Counted from the stretch's first letter, positions 7,452 to 16,984 are shown. The stretch is 64,000 bases of DNA from Acidobacteriota bacterium (GCA_003133645.1 PKYI01000101.1:1-64000), one strand, 5' to 3'. Numbers and translations are program-made. The notes: generated by a model not told the origin, from the sequence alone.

Positions 7452-10400
7452 TCAAGAGGATCATCGAGTTCTCCGCCCACAATAGGGTCATGGTGCTGCT
7501 CGGCGTGGCCGTGCTCTGCGCCCTTGCGGTCTACACGTTGAAGGAGATCCGGCTCGACGCTCTGCCCGACCTTTCGGACACGCAAGTCATCATCTACTCG
7601 CGCTGGGACCGCTCCCCCGACATCATCGAGGACCAGGTCACCTACCCGATCATCTCGGCGCTGCTCGGCGCGCCGAACGTCAAGGCGATCCGCGGCTTCT
7701 CCGACTTCGGGTTCTCGTACGTCTACGTCATCTTCAAGGACGGCACCGACCTCTACTGGGCGCGGTCCCGCGTTCTCGAGTACCTCTCCAAGATCCAAGC
7801 GCGTCTGCCCGAGGGCGTGCGGACCGAGCTGGGGCCCGACGCATCCGGTGTCGGATGGGTCTTCCAGTACGCCCTCGTCGACCGCTCGGGCACGCACTCC
7901 CTCGACCAACTGCGCTCGTATCAGGACTGGACGCTGCGCTACGCCATCCAGTCGATCCCGGGCGTGGCCGAGGTCGCCTCGATCGGCGGCTTCGTCAAGC
8001 AGTACCAGATCACGGTGGACCCCAACCGGCTGGCCGCGTACGATCTCCCCCTCGACCAGGTCATCGACGCGATTCGCAAGTCGAACAACGAGGTGGGCGG
8101 ACGCCTCCTGGAGTTCTCCGGCACCGAGTACATGGTGCGGGGCCAGGGCTACGCCCGGTCGCTCGCCGACTTCGAAAAGGTGGTCGTGAAGGTCGGGCCG
8201 GGCGAGGTGCCGGTGTTGCTCCGGGACATCGCCCGCGTCGAGCTGGGCCCGGAGATTCGGCGCGGCATCGCCGATCTCAATGGCCTCGGCGATCACGTCG
8301 GCGGCATCGTGGTGATGCGCCAGGGCGAGAACGCGCTCAACGTCATCAACCTGGTCAAGGCCAAGCTCAAGGACCTCGAGCCCTCGATGCCCTCCGGGGT
8401 CGAGGTCGTCACCACGTACGATCGCTCCGACCTGATCACGCGCGCCATCCACACGCTCAAGCACGAGCTGACGGTCGAGATGATCATCGTCGCGCTGGTA
8501 ATCCTGCTCTTCCTCTGGCACATTCCCTCGGCGCTGGTGCCGATCTTCACCATCCCGGTCTCGGTCCTGCTCGCGTTCATCCCGCTCTACTACATGGGGG
8601 TCACGGTCAACATCATGTCGCTCGCCGGCATCGCGATCTCGATCGGGATCCTCGTGGACGGCGCCATCGTCGAGGTCGAGAACGCGTACAACAAGCTGCA
8701 TCAGTGGGAGGCCGGGGGCCGCAAGGGCGACTTCCACGCGGTCCGTCTGGAGGCGCTCAAAGAGGTCGGCCCGTCCGTCTTCTTCTCGCTGCTGGTGATC
8801 GCGGTGGCGTTCCTGCCGGTGTTCGCGCTGGTGGACCAGGAGGGCCGGCTGTTCAAGCCGCTTGCTTACTCCAAGAACCTGGCGATGGCGATCGCCTCGC
8901 TGCTCGCCATCACCCTCGACCCGGCGATGCGGATGATGTTCACGCGCATGGACCCGTTCACCTTCAAACCGCGGTTCCTGTCGTGGTTCGCGACCAAGGC
9001 GCTGGTGGGAACGTACTACGCGGAGGAGAAGCACCCGATCAGCCGCGTCCTGTTCGCCGTGTACGAGCCCGCCTGCCGCTTGGTGCTGCGCTTCCCGAAG
9101 ACCGTGATCGCTACGGCCGTCGGTCTGGTTGCGGTCAGCGTCCCGTTCTACTTCAACCTCGGGACGGAGTTCATGCCCCCGCTCAACGAGGGCACGATCC
9201 TCTACATGCCGACGACGCTGCCCGGGATCTCGGTTCAGCAGGCCGCGGATCTCCTCCAGACCCAGGACAAGGTCCTCAAGTCGTTCCCCGAGGTGGAGCG
9301 CGTGTTCGGCAAGGCCGGGCGCGCCGAAACCTCCACCGACCCGGCGCCGTTCTCGATGATGGAGACCACGGTGGTCCTCAAGCCCGAGGATATGTGGGAA
9401 CCAAAGCCGCGCTGGTACTCGTCCTGGGCGCCGGGCTGGTTCAAGTCGGTCGCCCGACCGATCTGGCCCGACCACATCTCCTGGGAGGAGTTGGTCGACA
9501 AATTCGACCGCGCGCTTAAGATCCCCGGTGTCACCAACGCCTGGACGATGCCGATCAAGGCGCGCATCGACATGCTCTCCACCGGCGTGCGAACCCCCGT
9601 CGGCATCAAGATCTTCGGTGCGGACCTCAAGGAGATCGAGCGGACCGGCGAGCAGCTCGAGGGCATCCTCCGCAACGTCCCGGGGACGCGCAGCGTGTTC
9701 GCCGAGCGCGTCGCCGGCGGCTACTTCGTGGACATCGTGCCGCGGCGCGACGAGCTGGCCCGCTACGGCCTCACCATCGGCCAGGTGCAGGACGTGATCC
9801 AGAGCGCGGTGGGCGGTGAGAACGTCACCACCACGATCGAGGGGCGCGAGCGCTACCCCGTCAACGTCCGCTACCCGCGGGAGCTGCGCGACAACGTGGA
9901 CCGGCTCGGGCGCGTGCTCGTGGCGGCGCCGGGAGGCGCCCAGATCCCCCTCGCGCAGCTCGCCGACATTCAGCTCGTCCAGGGCCCGGCGATGATCCGC
10001 GACGAGAACGGCTTCCTCGCCGGCTACGTCTACGTGGACATCGCCGGCCGCGACGTCGGCGGCTACGTGGAGGAGGCCAGAAAGCTCGTCCGCGACAAGC
10101 TCGCCCTCCCCCAGGGGTACGTCCTTTCCTGGTCGGGCCAGTACGAGAACATGATCAGGGTGCGCGAGCGCCTCAAGGTCGTCGTGCCGATCACGCTGGT
10201 GTTGATCTTCGTGCTGTTGTACATGAACACGAAGTCGGCGTTCAAGGCGGCCGTCGTCATGATGGCGGTGCCGTTCTCGGCGATCGGCGCGATCTGGCTC
10301 TTCCACTTCCTGCACTACAACGTCTCGATCGCCGCGTGGGTGGGGATGATCGCGCTCCTCGGCCTCGACGCGGAGACCGGCGTGTTCATGCTCCTCTTCC

Positions 10401-10729
10401 TCGACCTGTCGTACGACGACTACAAGCGGCGCGGGCTGCTCCGTACCCGCGCCGACCTCGACGAGGCGATCGTGCACGGCGCCGTCAAGCGGGTGCGGCC
10501 GAAGATGATGACCGTCACCGCCGCGTTCGCCGGCCTGCTGCCGATCATGTGGTCCACCTCGGCGGGCGCGGACGTCATGAAGCGCATCGCGGCGCCGATG
10601 ATCGGCGGCCTCGTGACATCGTTCCTGCTCGAGCTGTTGGTCTACCCGGCCATCTATAAGCTTTGGAAGGGTCGGCACCCCCAACCAGGCGCGCCGGATA
10701 CGATCGCCCAAAGTGGAGGTGGCTCATGA
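7448..10729 (+). CDS. cusA: CusA/CzcA-type heavy-metal RND transporter
   Basis: The 1093-residue protein has the length and topology of an HME-RND pump: TM1 in the first 30 residues, a large periplasmic porter domain, TM2-6, a second periplasmic domain and TM7-12. Signature segments include RLDALPDLSDTQVIIYSRW at the N-terminus, AGIAISIGILVDGAIVEVEN in TM4 with the proton-relay acidic residues, and WVGMIALLGLDAETGVFMLL in the second half. CusA-like Met residues are present in the porter region (PFSMMETTVVL). It is a proton-driven exporter, probably of Cu(I)/Ag(I) judging from the Met-rich CusB; Zn/Co/Cd (Czc) cannot be excluded. Confidence 0.95.
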   Translation: MIKRIIEFSAHNRVMVLLGVAVLCALAVYTLKEIRLDALPDLSDTQVIIYSRWDRSPDIIEDQVTYPIISALLGAPNVKAIRGFSDFGFSYVYVIFKDGTDLYWARSRVLEYLSKIQARLPEGVRTELGPDASGVGWVFQYALVDRSGTHSLDQLRSYQDWTLRYAIQSIPGVAEVASIGGFVKQYQITVDPNRLAAYDLPLDQVIDAIRKSNNEVGGRLLEFSGTEYMVRGQGYARSLADFEKVVVKVGPGEVPVLLRDIARVELGPEIRRGIADLNGLGDHVGGIVVMRQGENALNVINLVKAKLKDLEPSMPSGVEVVTTYDRSDLITRAIHTLKHELTVEMIIVALVILLFLWHIPSALVPIFTIPVSVLLAFIPLYYMGVTVNIMSLAGIAISIGILVDGAIVEVENAYNKLHQWEAGGRKGDFHAVRLEALKEVGPSVFFSLLVIAVAFLPVFALVDQEGRLFKPLAYSKNLAMAIASLLAITLDPAMRMMFTRMDPFTFKPRFLSWFATKALVGTYYAEEKHPISRVLFAVYEPACRLVLRFPKTVIATAVGLVAVSVPFYFNLGTEFMPPLNEGTILYMPTTLPGISVQQAADLLQTQDKVLKSFPEVERVFGKAGRAETSTDPAPFSMMETTVVLKPEDMWEPKPRWYSSWAPGWFKSVARPIWPDHISWEELVDKFDRALKIPGVTNAWTMPIKARIDMLSTGVRTPVGIKIFGADLKEIERTGEQLEGILRNVPGTRSVFAERVAGGYFVDIVPRRDELARYGLTIGQVQDVIQSAVGGENVTTTIEGRERYPVNVRYPRELRDNVDRLGRVLVAAPGGAQIPLAQLADIQLVQGPAMIRDENGFLAGYVYVDIAGRDVGGYVEEARKLVRDKLALPQGYVLSWSGQYENMIRVRERLKVVVPITLVLIFVLLYMNTKSAFKAAVVMMAVPFSAIGAIWLFHFLHYNVSIAAWVGMIALLGLDAETGVFMLLFLDLSYDDYKRRGLLRTRADLDEAIVHGAVKRVRPKMMTVTAAFAGLLPIMWSTSAGADVMKRIAAPMIGGLVTSFLLELLVYPAIYKLWKGRHPQPGAPDTIAQSGGGS

Positions 10730-10890
10730 GTGCCGCGCCTGCCCCGCCTTGGCTTGGCCGGGCGTGCTCCCATGGGCATGTCCTGACGGAAAGATGCCGA
10801 AAGCGAAAATCACGAGGGCCAGAAGTTCTGCTGCGCGGCTCTCTTCCCGCTTGACTGTGAAGAGATATAGTGTCAGTATCGGCATTCGAG
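10730..10890 (+). pseudogene. Possible decayed metal-binding peptide gene
   Basis: Between cusA and the next gene, two different frames give fragments that look like parts of one small metal-binding protein: an early HECRACPA...ACPDGKM stretch and, in another frame, ENHEGQKFCCAALFPLDC ending at a TAG. A frameshift between them would explain the pattern, but random sequence at this GC content can mimic it. The remainder of the 218-nt gap shows a GGGAGG ribosome site for the downstream gene. Confidence 0.25.
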
Positions 10891-10947
10891 ATGTCGTCTC
10901 GTTCGCTTTGACATCGTAAGGTACGGCAAGGTAAAGGGAGGTTCCCC

Positions 10948-11634
10948 ATGAACAAGTTGAGGTTCTTTGCACTCGCAGCGTCAGCGGCGCTCTTGCCGCT
11001 TCTCGCTTCCGCCCAGGGCATGATGGGCGGCGGGGCCGGGACGCCCAACGGCACCGGCATGGTCACGGTCGCCGACGACGGCTCGATCCTGGTGACGCAG
11101 ATGGGGATGACGATGATGGGCAGCCCCGGCGGCAGCGGCAGCGCGTCGCTGCAGCGGGCGGTTGTCGACCTCGGGCCGGATGGCACGCAGCGCTGGCGGG
11201 CGACGTTCACGAACGGCTGGCCGATGATGGCCGGCAGCAACGGCGACCTCGTGGTCGTGGTCGTGCTCAACAACGCCTGGATGTGGCGCTCGCTCTCCGG
11301 CATGGGTTGGTTCCCATTCGGCACCACGCCACAGAGCGGGACGCAGGACGCCTCCCTCGTCGGACTCGATCTCGCGACCGGCGCCCAGCGCTGGAGCGCG
11401 ACCCTCCCCGGCGACATGGGGTCGTACCCGCAGTTCTCCGCCGACGGCTCCCGGATCTACACCTCCGTCACCGCCTTCGGCCAGGCCGGCATGATGGGAA
11501 GTGGCTCCATGACCCAGGGCGACACGGGCAACTGGGCGACCCAGATGACCAACAAAATCGTCGCTCTCGACCGCGCCGGGAACATCCTCTGGACCACCGA
11601 CCTGTCGCAGTCGGGCGGGATGATGACGCCATGA
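10948..11634 (+). CDS. Secreted Met/Gly-rich PQQ-like repeat protein
   Basis: The 228-residue protein has a signal peptide cleaved after about residue 22 (LLASAQ). The mature part starts with a Met/Gly-rich stretch and then contains strands typical of beta-propeller PQQ-like repeats: SLVGLDLATGAQRWSATLPGD and NKIVALDRAGNILWTTDLS each have the W-motif form. Only a partial propeller fits in this length. Methionine clusters (GMTMMG, GMMGSGSM) could bind Cu(I), matching the adjacent Cus pump, but this is inference. Preceded by AAGGGAGG; its TGA overlaps the following ATG, so the pair is coupled. Confidence 0.7.
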   Translation: MNKLRFFALAASAALLPLLASAQGMMGGGAGTPNGTGMVTVADDGSILVTQMGMTMMGSPGGSGSASLQRAVVDLGPDGTQRWRATFTNGWPMMAGSNGDLVVVVVLNNAWMWRSLSGMGWFPFGTTPQSGTQDASLVGLDLATGAQRWSATLPGDMGSYPQFSADGSRIYTSVTAFGQAGMMGSGSMTQGDTGNWATQMTNKIVALDRAGNILWTTDLSQSGGMMTP

Positions 11635-12428
11635 ACACGCCCCGCAAGTTCAAGCTCATGGCTTTCGCCGCGGCAACGGCCGCGGTGTTCCTGTCCCTTC
11701 CGGTGGCGGCGGCCCCTGCCGGCCACCTCGAGGGATACCTTCCGATGGCCGCGCACCTGTCCGGGAAGTTCGGCTCGTACTGGACCACCGACGTCTGGAT
11801 CTACACCCAGTCGGCCACCACGGTGAACCTCTGGTACAACCGGAGCGGCAATGACAATACCGGGGCGCAGAGCGTGGTTGTGCCTCTCACCCAGCCGGTA
11901 ACGTACCTGCCCGACATCGTTGGCACGACCTTCAACGCCGCCGGAACCAAGGGCTCGGTGCACTACCTCGCGAATGGGATGGTCGAGGTCGTCAGCAAGA
12001 CGTGGACCCCCGGCCCCGCCGGCGGGACCTACGGGGTGGTCGCGGACGGGGTGCCGGTCGCGATGGCCTCGACACCCGGCGCCGGCCCCGACGGCTCGCT
12101 CCGGATGCTGGCGAACCAGACCCCCGGTTTCCGTGTCAACCTCGGCCTCATGAACGTGACCGGCAACCCGGCGACGGTGACCGTCGAGATCTTCACCGGC
12201 GATGGCCTGCCCGCGCCCGGGACATCTTCGTTCACGGTGACGCTGCAACCGTACGACATGCAGGAGAGCGACGACATCCTCGCCGGACTCCCAGCCGGGT
12301 CGCGCCAAGGTTTGATCGTCCGCGCCAGCGTCAGCGCCGGCAACGGCGCGATCCTGGCCTACCTCACGGACGTGGACAACACGACCAACTCGGGCGCATA
12401 CCAGGAAGGTTTCCGGTTCGGTTACTGA
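11631..12428 (+). CDS. Secreted beta-rich protein of unknown function
   Basis: The 265-residue protein starts at ATG 11631, overlapping the preceding stop (ATGA). A signal peptide ends near residue 24 (PVAAAPA). The mature chain is rich in Thr/Val/Gly and alternating strand patterns, with segments such as LWYNRSGNDNTGAQ, TYLPDIVGTTFN and LANQTPGFRVNLGLMNVTG, similar to secreted repeat proteins of unknown function that are frequent in Acidobacteriota. No enzyme motif or Cys pair is visible. Coupling to the Met-rich protein suggests they act together in the cell envelope. Confidence 0.65.
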   Translation: MNTPRKFKLMAFAAATAAVFLSLPVAAAPAGHLEGYLPMAAHLSGKFGSYWTTDVWIYTQSATTVNLWYNRSGNDNTGAQSVVVPLTQPVTYLPDIVGTTFNAAGTKGSVHYLANGMVEVVSKTWTPGPAGGTYGVVADGVPVAMASTPGAGPDGSLRMLANQTPGFRVNLGLMNVTGNPATVTVEIFTGDGLPAPGTSSFTVTLQPYDMQESDDILAGLPAGSRQGLIVRASVSAGNGAILAYLTDVDNTTNSGAYQEGFRFGY

Positions 12429-12505
12429 CGGCCCACCCTCGCGCGGCGTTTCTTGCGAACGCTGTTTTGACTGTCTATTCCCCTCACGGGAAGAAAGGCT
12501 CCCAC

Positions 12506-12952
12506 ATGAGAAAGAACTTCGTTGCTCTGTTGACGGGCGTCGTTTTGGTGTTGGGAGCGGCCGTTGCCCTCGCGGCCGATCAACCGGCATCCAAGCCGCA
12601 AACCACCTGCCCCGTCACCGGCAAGGCTATCGACCCCAAGACCAGCCCCCACGTGGACTGGCAGGGGCAGCGCATCTATTTCGCCGATGCGGCGGCGGCC
12701 GACACCTTCCGCAAGGACCCGGAGAAGGTGTTCGCCACGATCGCCGCCGAAGGCGTGACCCTCGAAAACATCCAGACCACATGCCCCGTGAGCGGCGACA
12801 AGCTCGAAGGGGGCGACATGGGAAAGCCCGTGACGATGGCCTACAAGGGCCGCACGATCAAGTTCTGCTGCCCCATGTGTCCGCCGAAATTCAAGGCGGA
12901 CCCGGCCAAGTACCTCGCCAAGCTCCCGGGGGAGCAGAACGGCAACAAGTAA
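12506..12952 (+). CDS. Secreted YHS-like double metal-binding protein
   Basis: The 148-residue protein has a signal peptide (residues 1-24, ALAADQ). Two similar units follow: the first opens TTCPVTGKAI and contains a VDWQGQRIYFADAAAADTFRKDPEKVF block, the second opens TTCPVSGDKL and ends AYKGRTIKFCCPMCPPKFKADPAKYL. Each matches the YHS/TRASH-type pattern in which Cys residues coordinate metal and an aromatic KxYFC core follows. Such proteins bind or sense heavy metals in the periplasm. The first unit lacks the second Cys pair. It sits 77 nt after the previous gene and belongs to the Cus-associated cluster. Confidence 0.78.
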   Translation: MRKNFVALLTGVVLVLGAAVALAADQPASKPQTTCPVTGKAIDPKTSPHVDWQGQRIYFADAAAADTFRKDPEKVFATIAAEGVTLENIQTTCPVSGDKLEGGDMGKPVTMAYKGRTIKFCCPMCPPKFKADPAKYLAKLPGEQNGNK

Positions 12953-13003
12953 GCCGCGCCGACGCCGGCCGCGGGCGGCGCTCGGGCCGGCGGCGCCCGT
13001 CGT

Positions 13004-13729
13004 GTGACCTGTGAGGGGCGCGGTGCGTCGGAGGGTTTCACACTGGTTGCACTAAAGATCGGTCGCCCGCCGCGGCCCGCCGACGACGGGCCTTATGACG
13101 CCTGGGTCCGGTGGGCGGTCGCGCTCGCCTGGGCCACCGTGGCGTTCAACCTGGTCGAGGGTCTCGTGTCCATGGGGTTCGGAGCCGCCGACGGTTCGAT
13201 CGCCCTGCTTGGCTTTGGCGCCGACAGCTTCTTCGAGGTTGGGTCCGCGTTGCTGGTCATCTGGCGGCTGCACGCCGGCGCCGCCGGCCACTCTACCAAC
13301 CAGCGCACGAGGGAGCGTCTGGCGACGCGCGGCATCGGCCTGCTCCTCGGCCTCCTGGGTGCCGGCACGGCCGCCGGCGCGGCACTGCAGTTGGCGGCGA
13401 GACGGCACCCGGACACCGCGCTCCCGGCGCTGCTGATCTCGCTCGTATCTCTCGCGTTCATGTTCGTCCTCTGGCGGGCAAAACGGCGAGCGGCCCGGGC
13501 CCTGGACAGCCGGGCGCTGGCGAGCGACGCCGCGTGCAGCCTGGCGTGTATGAAGCTCTCCTCCGTCCTCCTGGGCGGCAGCGTCGTGTTCCTCGCCTTT
13601 CCCGGGTTCTGGTGGCTGGACGGGACGGCGGCTCTCATCCTGGCCGCGCTCATCGGCCGCGAAGGGTTCGAGATGGTGCGAGCCACGCTCAAGGCCGCCT
13701 TCGAGGGTGGGTGCGGCTGCTGCGACTAG
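13004..13729 (+). CDS. CDF-like cation transporter with Cys tail
   Basis: A 241-residue integral membrane protein with five to six hydrophobic segments. The segment GSIALLGFGADSFFEVGSALLVIWRL corresponds to TM2 of cation diffusion facilitators, but the usual HxxxD site is replaced by DxxxE; the TM5 equivalent reads SDAACSLACMKL. There is no C-terminal cytoplasmic metal domain; the chain ends in a GGCGCCD cluster that could bind metal. CDF proteins exchange Zn, Fe, Mn or Co for protons; the altered site leaves the substrate open. The GTG start at 13004 is the longest choice and is uncertain. Confidence 0.72.
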   Translation: MTCEGRGASEGFTLVALKIGRPPRPADDGPYDAWVRWAVALAWATVAFNLVEGLVSMGFGAADGSIALLGFGADSFFEVGSALLVIWRLHAGAAGHSTNQRTRERLATRGIGLLLGLLGAGTAAGAALQLAARRHPDTALPALLISLVSLAFMFVLWRAKRRAARALDSRALASDAACSLACMKLSSVLLGGSVVFLAFPGFWWLDGTAALILAALIGREGFEMVRATLKAAFEGGCGCCD

Positions 13730-13770
13730 GCCCTTCCCGTTTCCCCTTCGTGCGATCTCGGCCGATGGTC

Positions 13771-14202
13771 CTAGCCGCGCCGTCGGAGCACGGGCAACAG
13801 GCGCGCCTCGATGTCGTCCCGCACGGCGCGGAAGACTGCCAGACGCTCGCCCTCGCTACCCTTGGCGAGAGCTGGGTCCGGGAACGAGACGTGGACCTGC
13901 TCGACCGGTTGCGGAAAGACCGGACAGCTCTCGCGCGCCGAATCGCAGACCGTGACGACGAGGTCCCACGGCTCGGTCCGGTACCGCTCGACGTGCGTCG
14001 GCTGCGCCCCGGAGATGTCAATCCCGACCTCCTCCATCGCCCGCACGGCGAGCGGGTGAACCGCAGGAGCCGGCGACGTCCCGGCCGAGTGCGCCTCCCA
14101 GCGCGAGCCGAGGAGGTGGTTCACCCACCCCTGGGCCATCTGCGAGCGGCACGAGTTGCCGGTGCACAGGATCAATACCCGCAGCCTCCTCGTCTCCGTC
14201 AT
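13771..14202 (-). CDS. arsC: Arsenate reductase, thioredoxin-coupled
   Basis: The 143-residue protein has the low-molecular-weight phosphatase fold of thioredoxin-coupled ArsC: the P-loop CTGNSCRS at residues 13-20 with nucleophilic Cys13, and the redox pair in VCDSARESCP that forms the resolving disulfide. It reduces arsenate to arsenite in the cytoplasm with electrons from thioredoxin, feeding the exporter encoded on the other strand. It is divergent from arsR across 75 nt, so the same operator could control both directions. Confidence 0.94.
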   Translation of the reverse strand: MTETRRLRVLILCTGNSCRSQMAQGWVNHLLGSRWEAHSAGTSPAPAVHPLAVRAMEEVGIDISGAQPTHVERYRTEPWDLVVTVCDSARESCPVFPQPVEQVHVSFPDPALAKGSEGERLAVFRAVRDDIEARLLPVLRRRG

Positions 14203-14233
14203 CCCACCCTCCCGCCGGCTCCGTCCGGCATCC

Positions 14234-14262
14234 TTGACAACCGGAGAATATAGTACGATATT
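14234..14262 (+). promoter_or_regulatory. arsR promoter with overlapping palindromic operator
   Basis: TTGACA at 14234-14239 is followed after 17 nt by GATATT at 14257-14262. The region 14247-14262 is the dyad AATAT-AGTACG-ATATT, the only AT-rich patch in this neighbourhood and of the type bound by ArsR/SmtB repressors. It overlaps the -10 box, so bound ArsR would block transcription. Confidence 0.6.
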
Positions 14263-14277
14263 TCGCGCGGAGACGAA

Positions 14278-14706
14278 ATGGTAACCACGGCCCTCGACCT
14301 ATTGACCCGGCTGCACAAAGCGCTTGCCCACCCTGTCCGCGTGCGCATCCTCGCGATGCTGCGCGGCGGCGAGCTGTGCGTCTGCCAGTTGAACGCCGTG
14401 ATCGGCCTCGCCCCTTCGACGATCTCGGCCCACCTCACCGACCTCAAGGATGCCGGGCTCGTCGCCGAGCGCAAGGCCGGCCGCTGGGTGCACTACCGCC
14501 TCGAACCCGAGGGGTTGGCAAGGCCGGCCCTCGCCGCGCTCTGGCCTGCTCTCGGAGACGACGCCCAGGTGACCGAGGATGCGGCGCTCCTCGGCGGCCT
14601 CACGAAGTTGCCGGTCGAGGCGATCTGCCGCCCCGACTTCGACGTCGCCGCGTTGCGCCGGGCCTGCTGCCGAGTTCCGTCGCGCCGCCGCGGGGCACGC
14701 GCATGA
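14278..14706 (+). CDS. arsR: ArsR family metalloregulator
   Basis: The 142-residue winged-helix protein has the ArsR/SmtB layout: [14 protein letters not shown], then ELCVCQL at residues 32-38 with the As(III)-binding Cys34/Cys36 pair at the DNA-recognition helix, and [19 protein letters not shown] as recognition helix. A nonconserved extension of about 40 residues ends with further cysteines (CRPDF, ACCRV) that could supply a third thiol. It should repress the ars genes until arsenite binds. Its stop overlaps the acr3 start (ATGA). Confidence 0.92.
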   Translation: MVTTALDLLTRLHKALAHPVRVRILAMLRGGELCVCQLNAVIGLAPSTISAHLTDLKDAGLVAERKAGRWVHYRLEPEGLARPALAALWPALGDDAQVTEDAALLGGLTKLPVEAICRPDFDVAALRRACCRVPSRRRGARA

Positions 14707-15794
14707 CCACCCGCGTCGCCGGCCGGCTCTCCTTCCTCGACCGCTACCTGACGCTGTGGATCTTCACCGCCATGGCGGTGGGCGTCGGCCTCGGGTATTT
14801 CGTCCCCGGCGTGGTGGGGCTTTCGAACCGCTTCCAGGTCGGCACCACCAACATCCCGATCGCGGTCGGTCTGATCCTCATGATGTACCCGCCGCTGGCC
14901 AAGGTCCGCTACGAGGAACTGGGCGACGTGTTCCGCAACTGGAAAGTGCTCGGTCTGTCGCTGCTGCAGAACTGGGTGATCGGGCCGATCCTGATGTTCT
15001 TCCTCGCCATCATCTTCCTGCGCGGCTACCCGGAGTACATGGTCGGGCTCATCATGATCGGCCTTGCCCGCTGCATCGCCATGGTCATCGTGTGGAACGA
15101 GCTGGCGAAGGGCGACAGCGAGTACGCCGCGGGCCTGGTGGCTCTCAACAGCGTGTTCCAGGTGTTGTTCTACTCGGTGTACGCGTGGGTATTCATCACC
15201 GTACTGCCGCCACTGTTCGGCCTTTCCGGCGCGATCGTCGCCGTGACGATCGGCCAGATCGCCAGGAGCGTCTTCGTCTACCTCGGCATCCCCTTCCTCG
15301 CCGGGATGCTGACGCGGCTGGTGCTCGTGAAGGCAAAGGGCAAGGAGTGGTACCACCGGGTCTTCATCCCGAAGATCTCACCGATCACCCTGGTGGCGTT
15401 GCTGTTCACGATCGTGGTGATGTTCTCGCTGAAGGGGCAGTTGATCGTCCGCATCCCCCTCGACGTGCTCCGCATCGCGGTGCCGCTGCTGATCTACTTC
15501 GTCGTCATGTTCCTCTTGAGCTTCTGGATGGGGAAGGCCGCTGGCGCCGATTACAGCAAGACCGCGACGCTGTCGTTCACTGCGGCGTCGAACAACTTCG
15601 AGCTCGCCATCGCGGTCTCGGTGGCGGTCTTCGGCATCAACTCGGGCGCGGCGTTCGCGGCGGTGATCGGACCTTTGGTCGAGGTGCCGGCGCTCATCGG
15701 CCTCGTCAACGTCGCGCTGTACTTCCAGAAGCGGTATTTCGGCAGCGAGCAGCCGCGGACAGGCAAAACGGCCGAGGCTCGCTCGAGAGGATGA
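14703..15794 (+). CDS. acr3: Arsenite efflux transporter Acr3
   Basis: The 363-residue protein has ten predicted membrane segments and the ACR3 hallmark [20 protein letters not shown] with its conserved Cys in TM4, as well as [17 protein letters not shown] near TM9. Acr3 extrudes arsenite using the proton motive force and accepts the product of ArsC. It starts 4 nt inside the arsR stop and overlaps the following permease in the same way, so the run is tightly co-translated. Confidence 0.95.
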   Translation: MTTRVAGRLSFLDRYLTLWIFTAMAVGVGLGYFVPGVVGLSNRFQVGTTNIPIAVGLILMMYPPLAKVRYEELGDVFRNWKVLGLSLLQNWVIGPILMFFLAIIFLRGYPEYMVGLIMIGLARCIAMVIVWNELAKGDSEYAAGLVALNSVFQVLFYSVYAWVFITVLPPLFGLSGAIVAVTIGQIARSVFVYLGIPFLAGMLTRLVLVKAKGKEWYHRVFIPKISPITLVALLFTIVVMFSLKGQLIVRIPLDVLRIAVPLLIYFVVMFLLSFWMGKAAGADYSKTATLSFTAASNNFELAIAVSVAVFGINSGAAFAAVIGPLVEVPALIGLVNVALYFQKRYFGSEQPRTGKTAEARSRG

Positions 15795-16969
15795 GTGACA
15801 CGATGGGCACGACCTCCACGAACGCGCACGGAGAACAAGCCGGGCCGCCCACTACGGCTTCCTGCTGCGCGCGACCATCGCCCATCGTCGCGCCTACCCG
15901 CTCCTCTCTCCCCTCCTCGCCGGTGCCGCTCACTGCGCGCCCGGCCCGTCGCGGACGGCGGTCGCGGTGGATCGTCGGCGTGGTGGCATTGATGACGTGG
16001 GTCGGTCTCTACGTTTCCCTCGCCCCGGCCGCACGGGCGTTCACCTACGGTCTGCTCCGCCTTTCGCCGGGCACGCCACTCGCCTCCGCGGTCGAGTTCT
16101 TCGCGTTCGAGGCGCCGAAGGTGATGCTGTTGCTCACCCTCATCGTCTTCGCCGTGGGCGTGGTGCGTTCGTTCTTCACCCCCGAGCGCACACGCCGGAT
16201 CCTGGCCGGCACGCACGAGTCGGTCGGCAACGTGCTCGCGGCCCTGCTCGGCGTCGTGACCCCGTTCTGCTCGTGCTCGGCGGTGCCGCTGTTCATCGGG
16301 TTCGTGACTACCGGGGTTCCGCTCGGGGTGACGTTCTCGTTCCTGGTTTCCGCCCCGATGGTCAACGAGGTGGCGCTGGTGCTGCTCTTCGGCCTGTTCG
16401 GCTGGAAGGTCGCGGCGGTGTATATGGGCACCGGTCTGGCGATTGCCATGACATCCGGGTGGGTGATCGGGCGCCTCAGGATGGAACGTCATGTCGAGCC
16501 GTGGGTGTACGAGATGAAGGCGGGGGTTGGTGGCGACGACGGGAGCCCGGCGGACTGGGCCGGCCGCGTTCGCTACGGTCTCGCCGCGGTCCGCGAAATC
16601 GTGGGGAAGGTCTGGCCGTACGTCCTGGCGGGGATCGCGGTCGGCGCCGGCATCCACGGCTGGGTGCCCACCAACTTCATGGCGTCGTTCATGGGCAAGG
16701 GAGTGTGGTGGGGCGTGCCCGTTGCCGTGCTGATCGGCATCCCGATGTACTCTAACGCCGCCGGCATCATCCCGATCGTCGAGGCGCTGCTCGAGAAGGG
16801 GGCCGCCCTCGGTACCGTGCTCGCGTTCATGATGGCGGTCATCGGCCTCTCGCTGCCCGAGACGATCATCCTGCGCAAAGTGCTGCGCCCTCGTTTGATC
16901 GCGACGTTCGTCGGCGTCGTGGGCGTGGGCATCCTGATCGTCGGCTTCCTCTTCAACGCCTTGTTCTAG
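15791..16969 (+). CDS. DUF318/ArsP-like permease
   Basis: The 392-residue protein starts at ATG 15791, overlapping the acr3 stop. After an unusual 55-residue Ser/Pro/Ala-rich cytoplasmic lead it has about eight hydrophobic segments. The [16 protein letters not shown] motif with paired cysteines, repeated-half topology and [19 protein letters not shown] are features of the permease family containing ArsP, which exports trivalent organoarsenicals, and of related permeases of unknown substrate. The setting in an ars operon favours an arsenical or thiol-reactive substrate. The long N-terminal extension includes two cysteines (SCCARP). Confidence 0.85.
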   Translation: MSDTMGTTSTNAHGEQAGPPTTASCCARPSPIVAPTRSSLPSSPVPLTARPARRGRRSRWIVGVVALMTWVGLYVSLAPAARAFTYGLLRLSPGTPLASAVEFFAFEAPKVMLLLTLIVFAVGVVRSFFTPERTRRILAGTHESVGNVLAALLGVVTPFCSCSAVPLFIGFVTTGVPLGVTFSFLVSAPMVNEVALVLLFGLFGWKVAAVYMGTGLAIAMTSGWVIGRLRMERHVEPWVYEMKAGVGGDDGSPADWAGRVRYGLAAVREIVGKVWPYVLAGIAVGAGIHGWVPTNFMASFMGKGVWWGVPVAVLIGIPMYSNAAGIIPIVEALLEKGAALGTVLAFMMAVIGLSLPETIILRKVLRPRLIATFVGVVGVGILIVGFLFNALF

Positions 16970-16984
16970 GAAAGGACGGAATCG

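Noticed and set aside
7073..10711. A 1212-codon open frame on the minus strand
   Set aside because: It is antisense to cusA, whose homology is clear; the product is low-complexity His/Asp/Arg sequence typical of the opposite strand of GC-rich genes.
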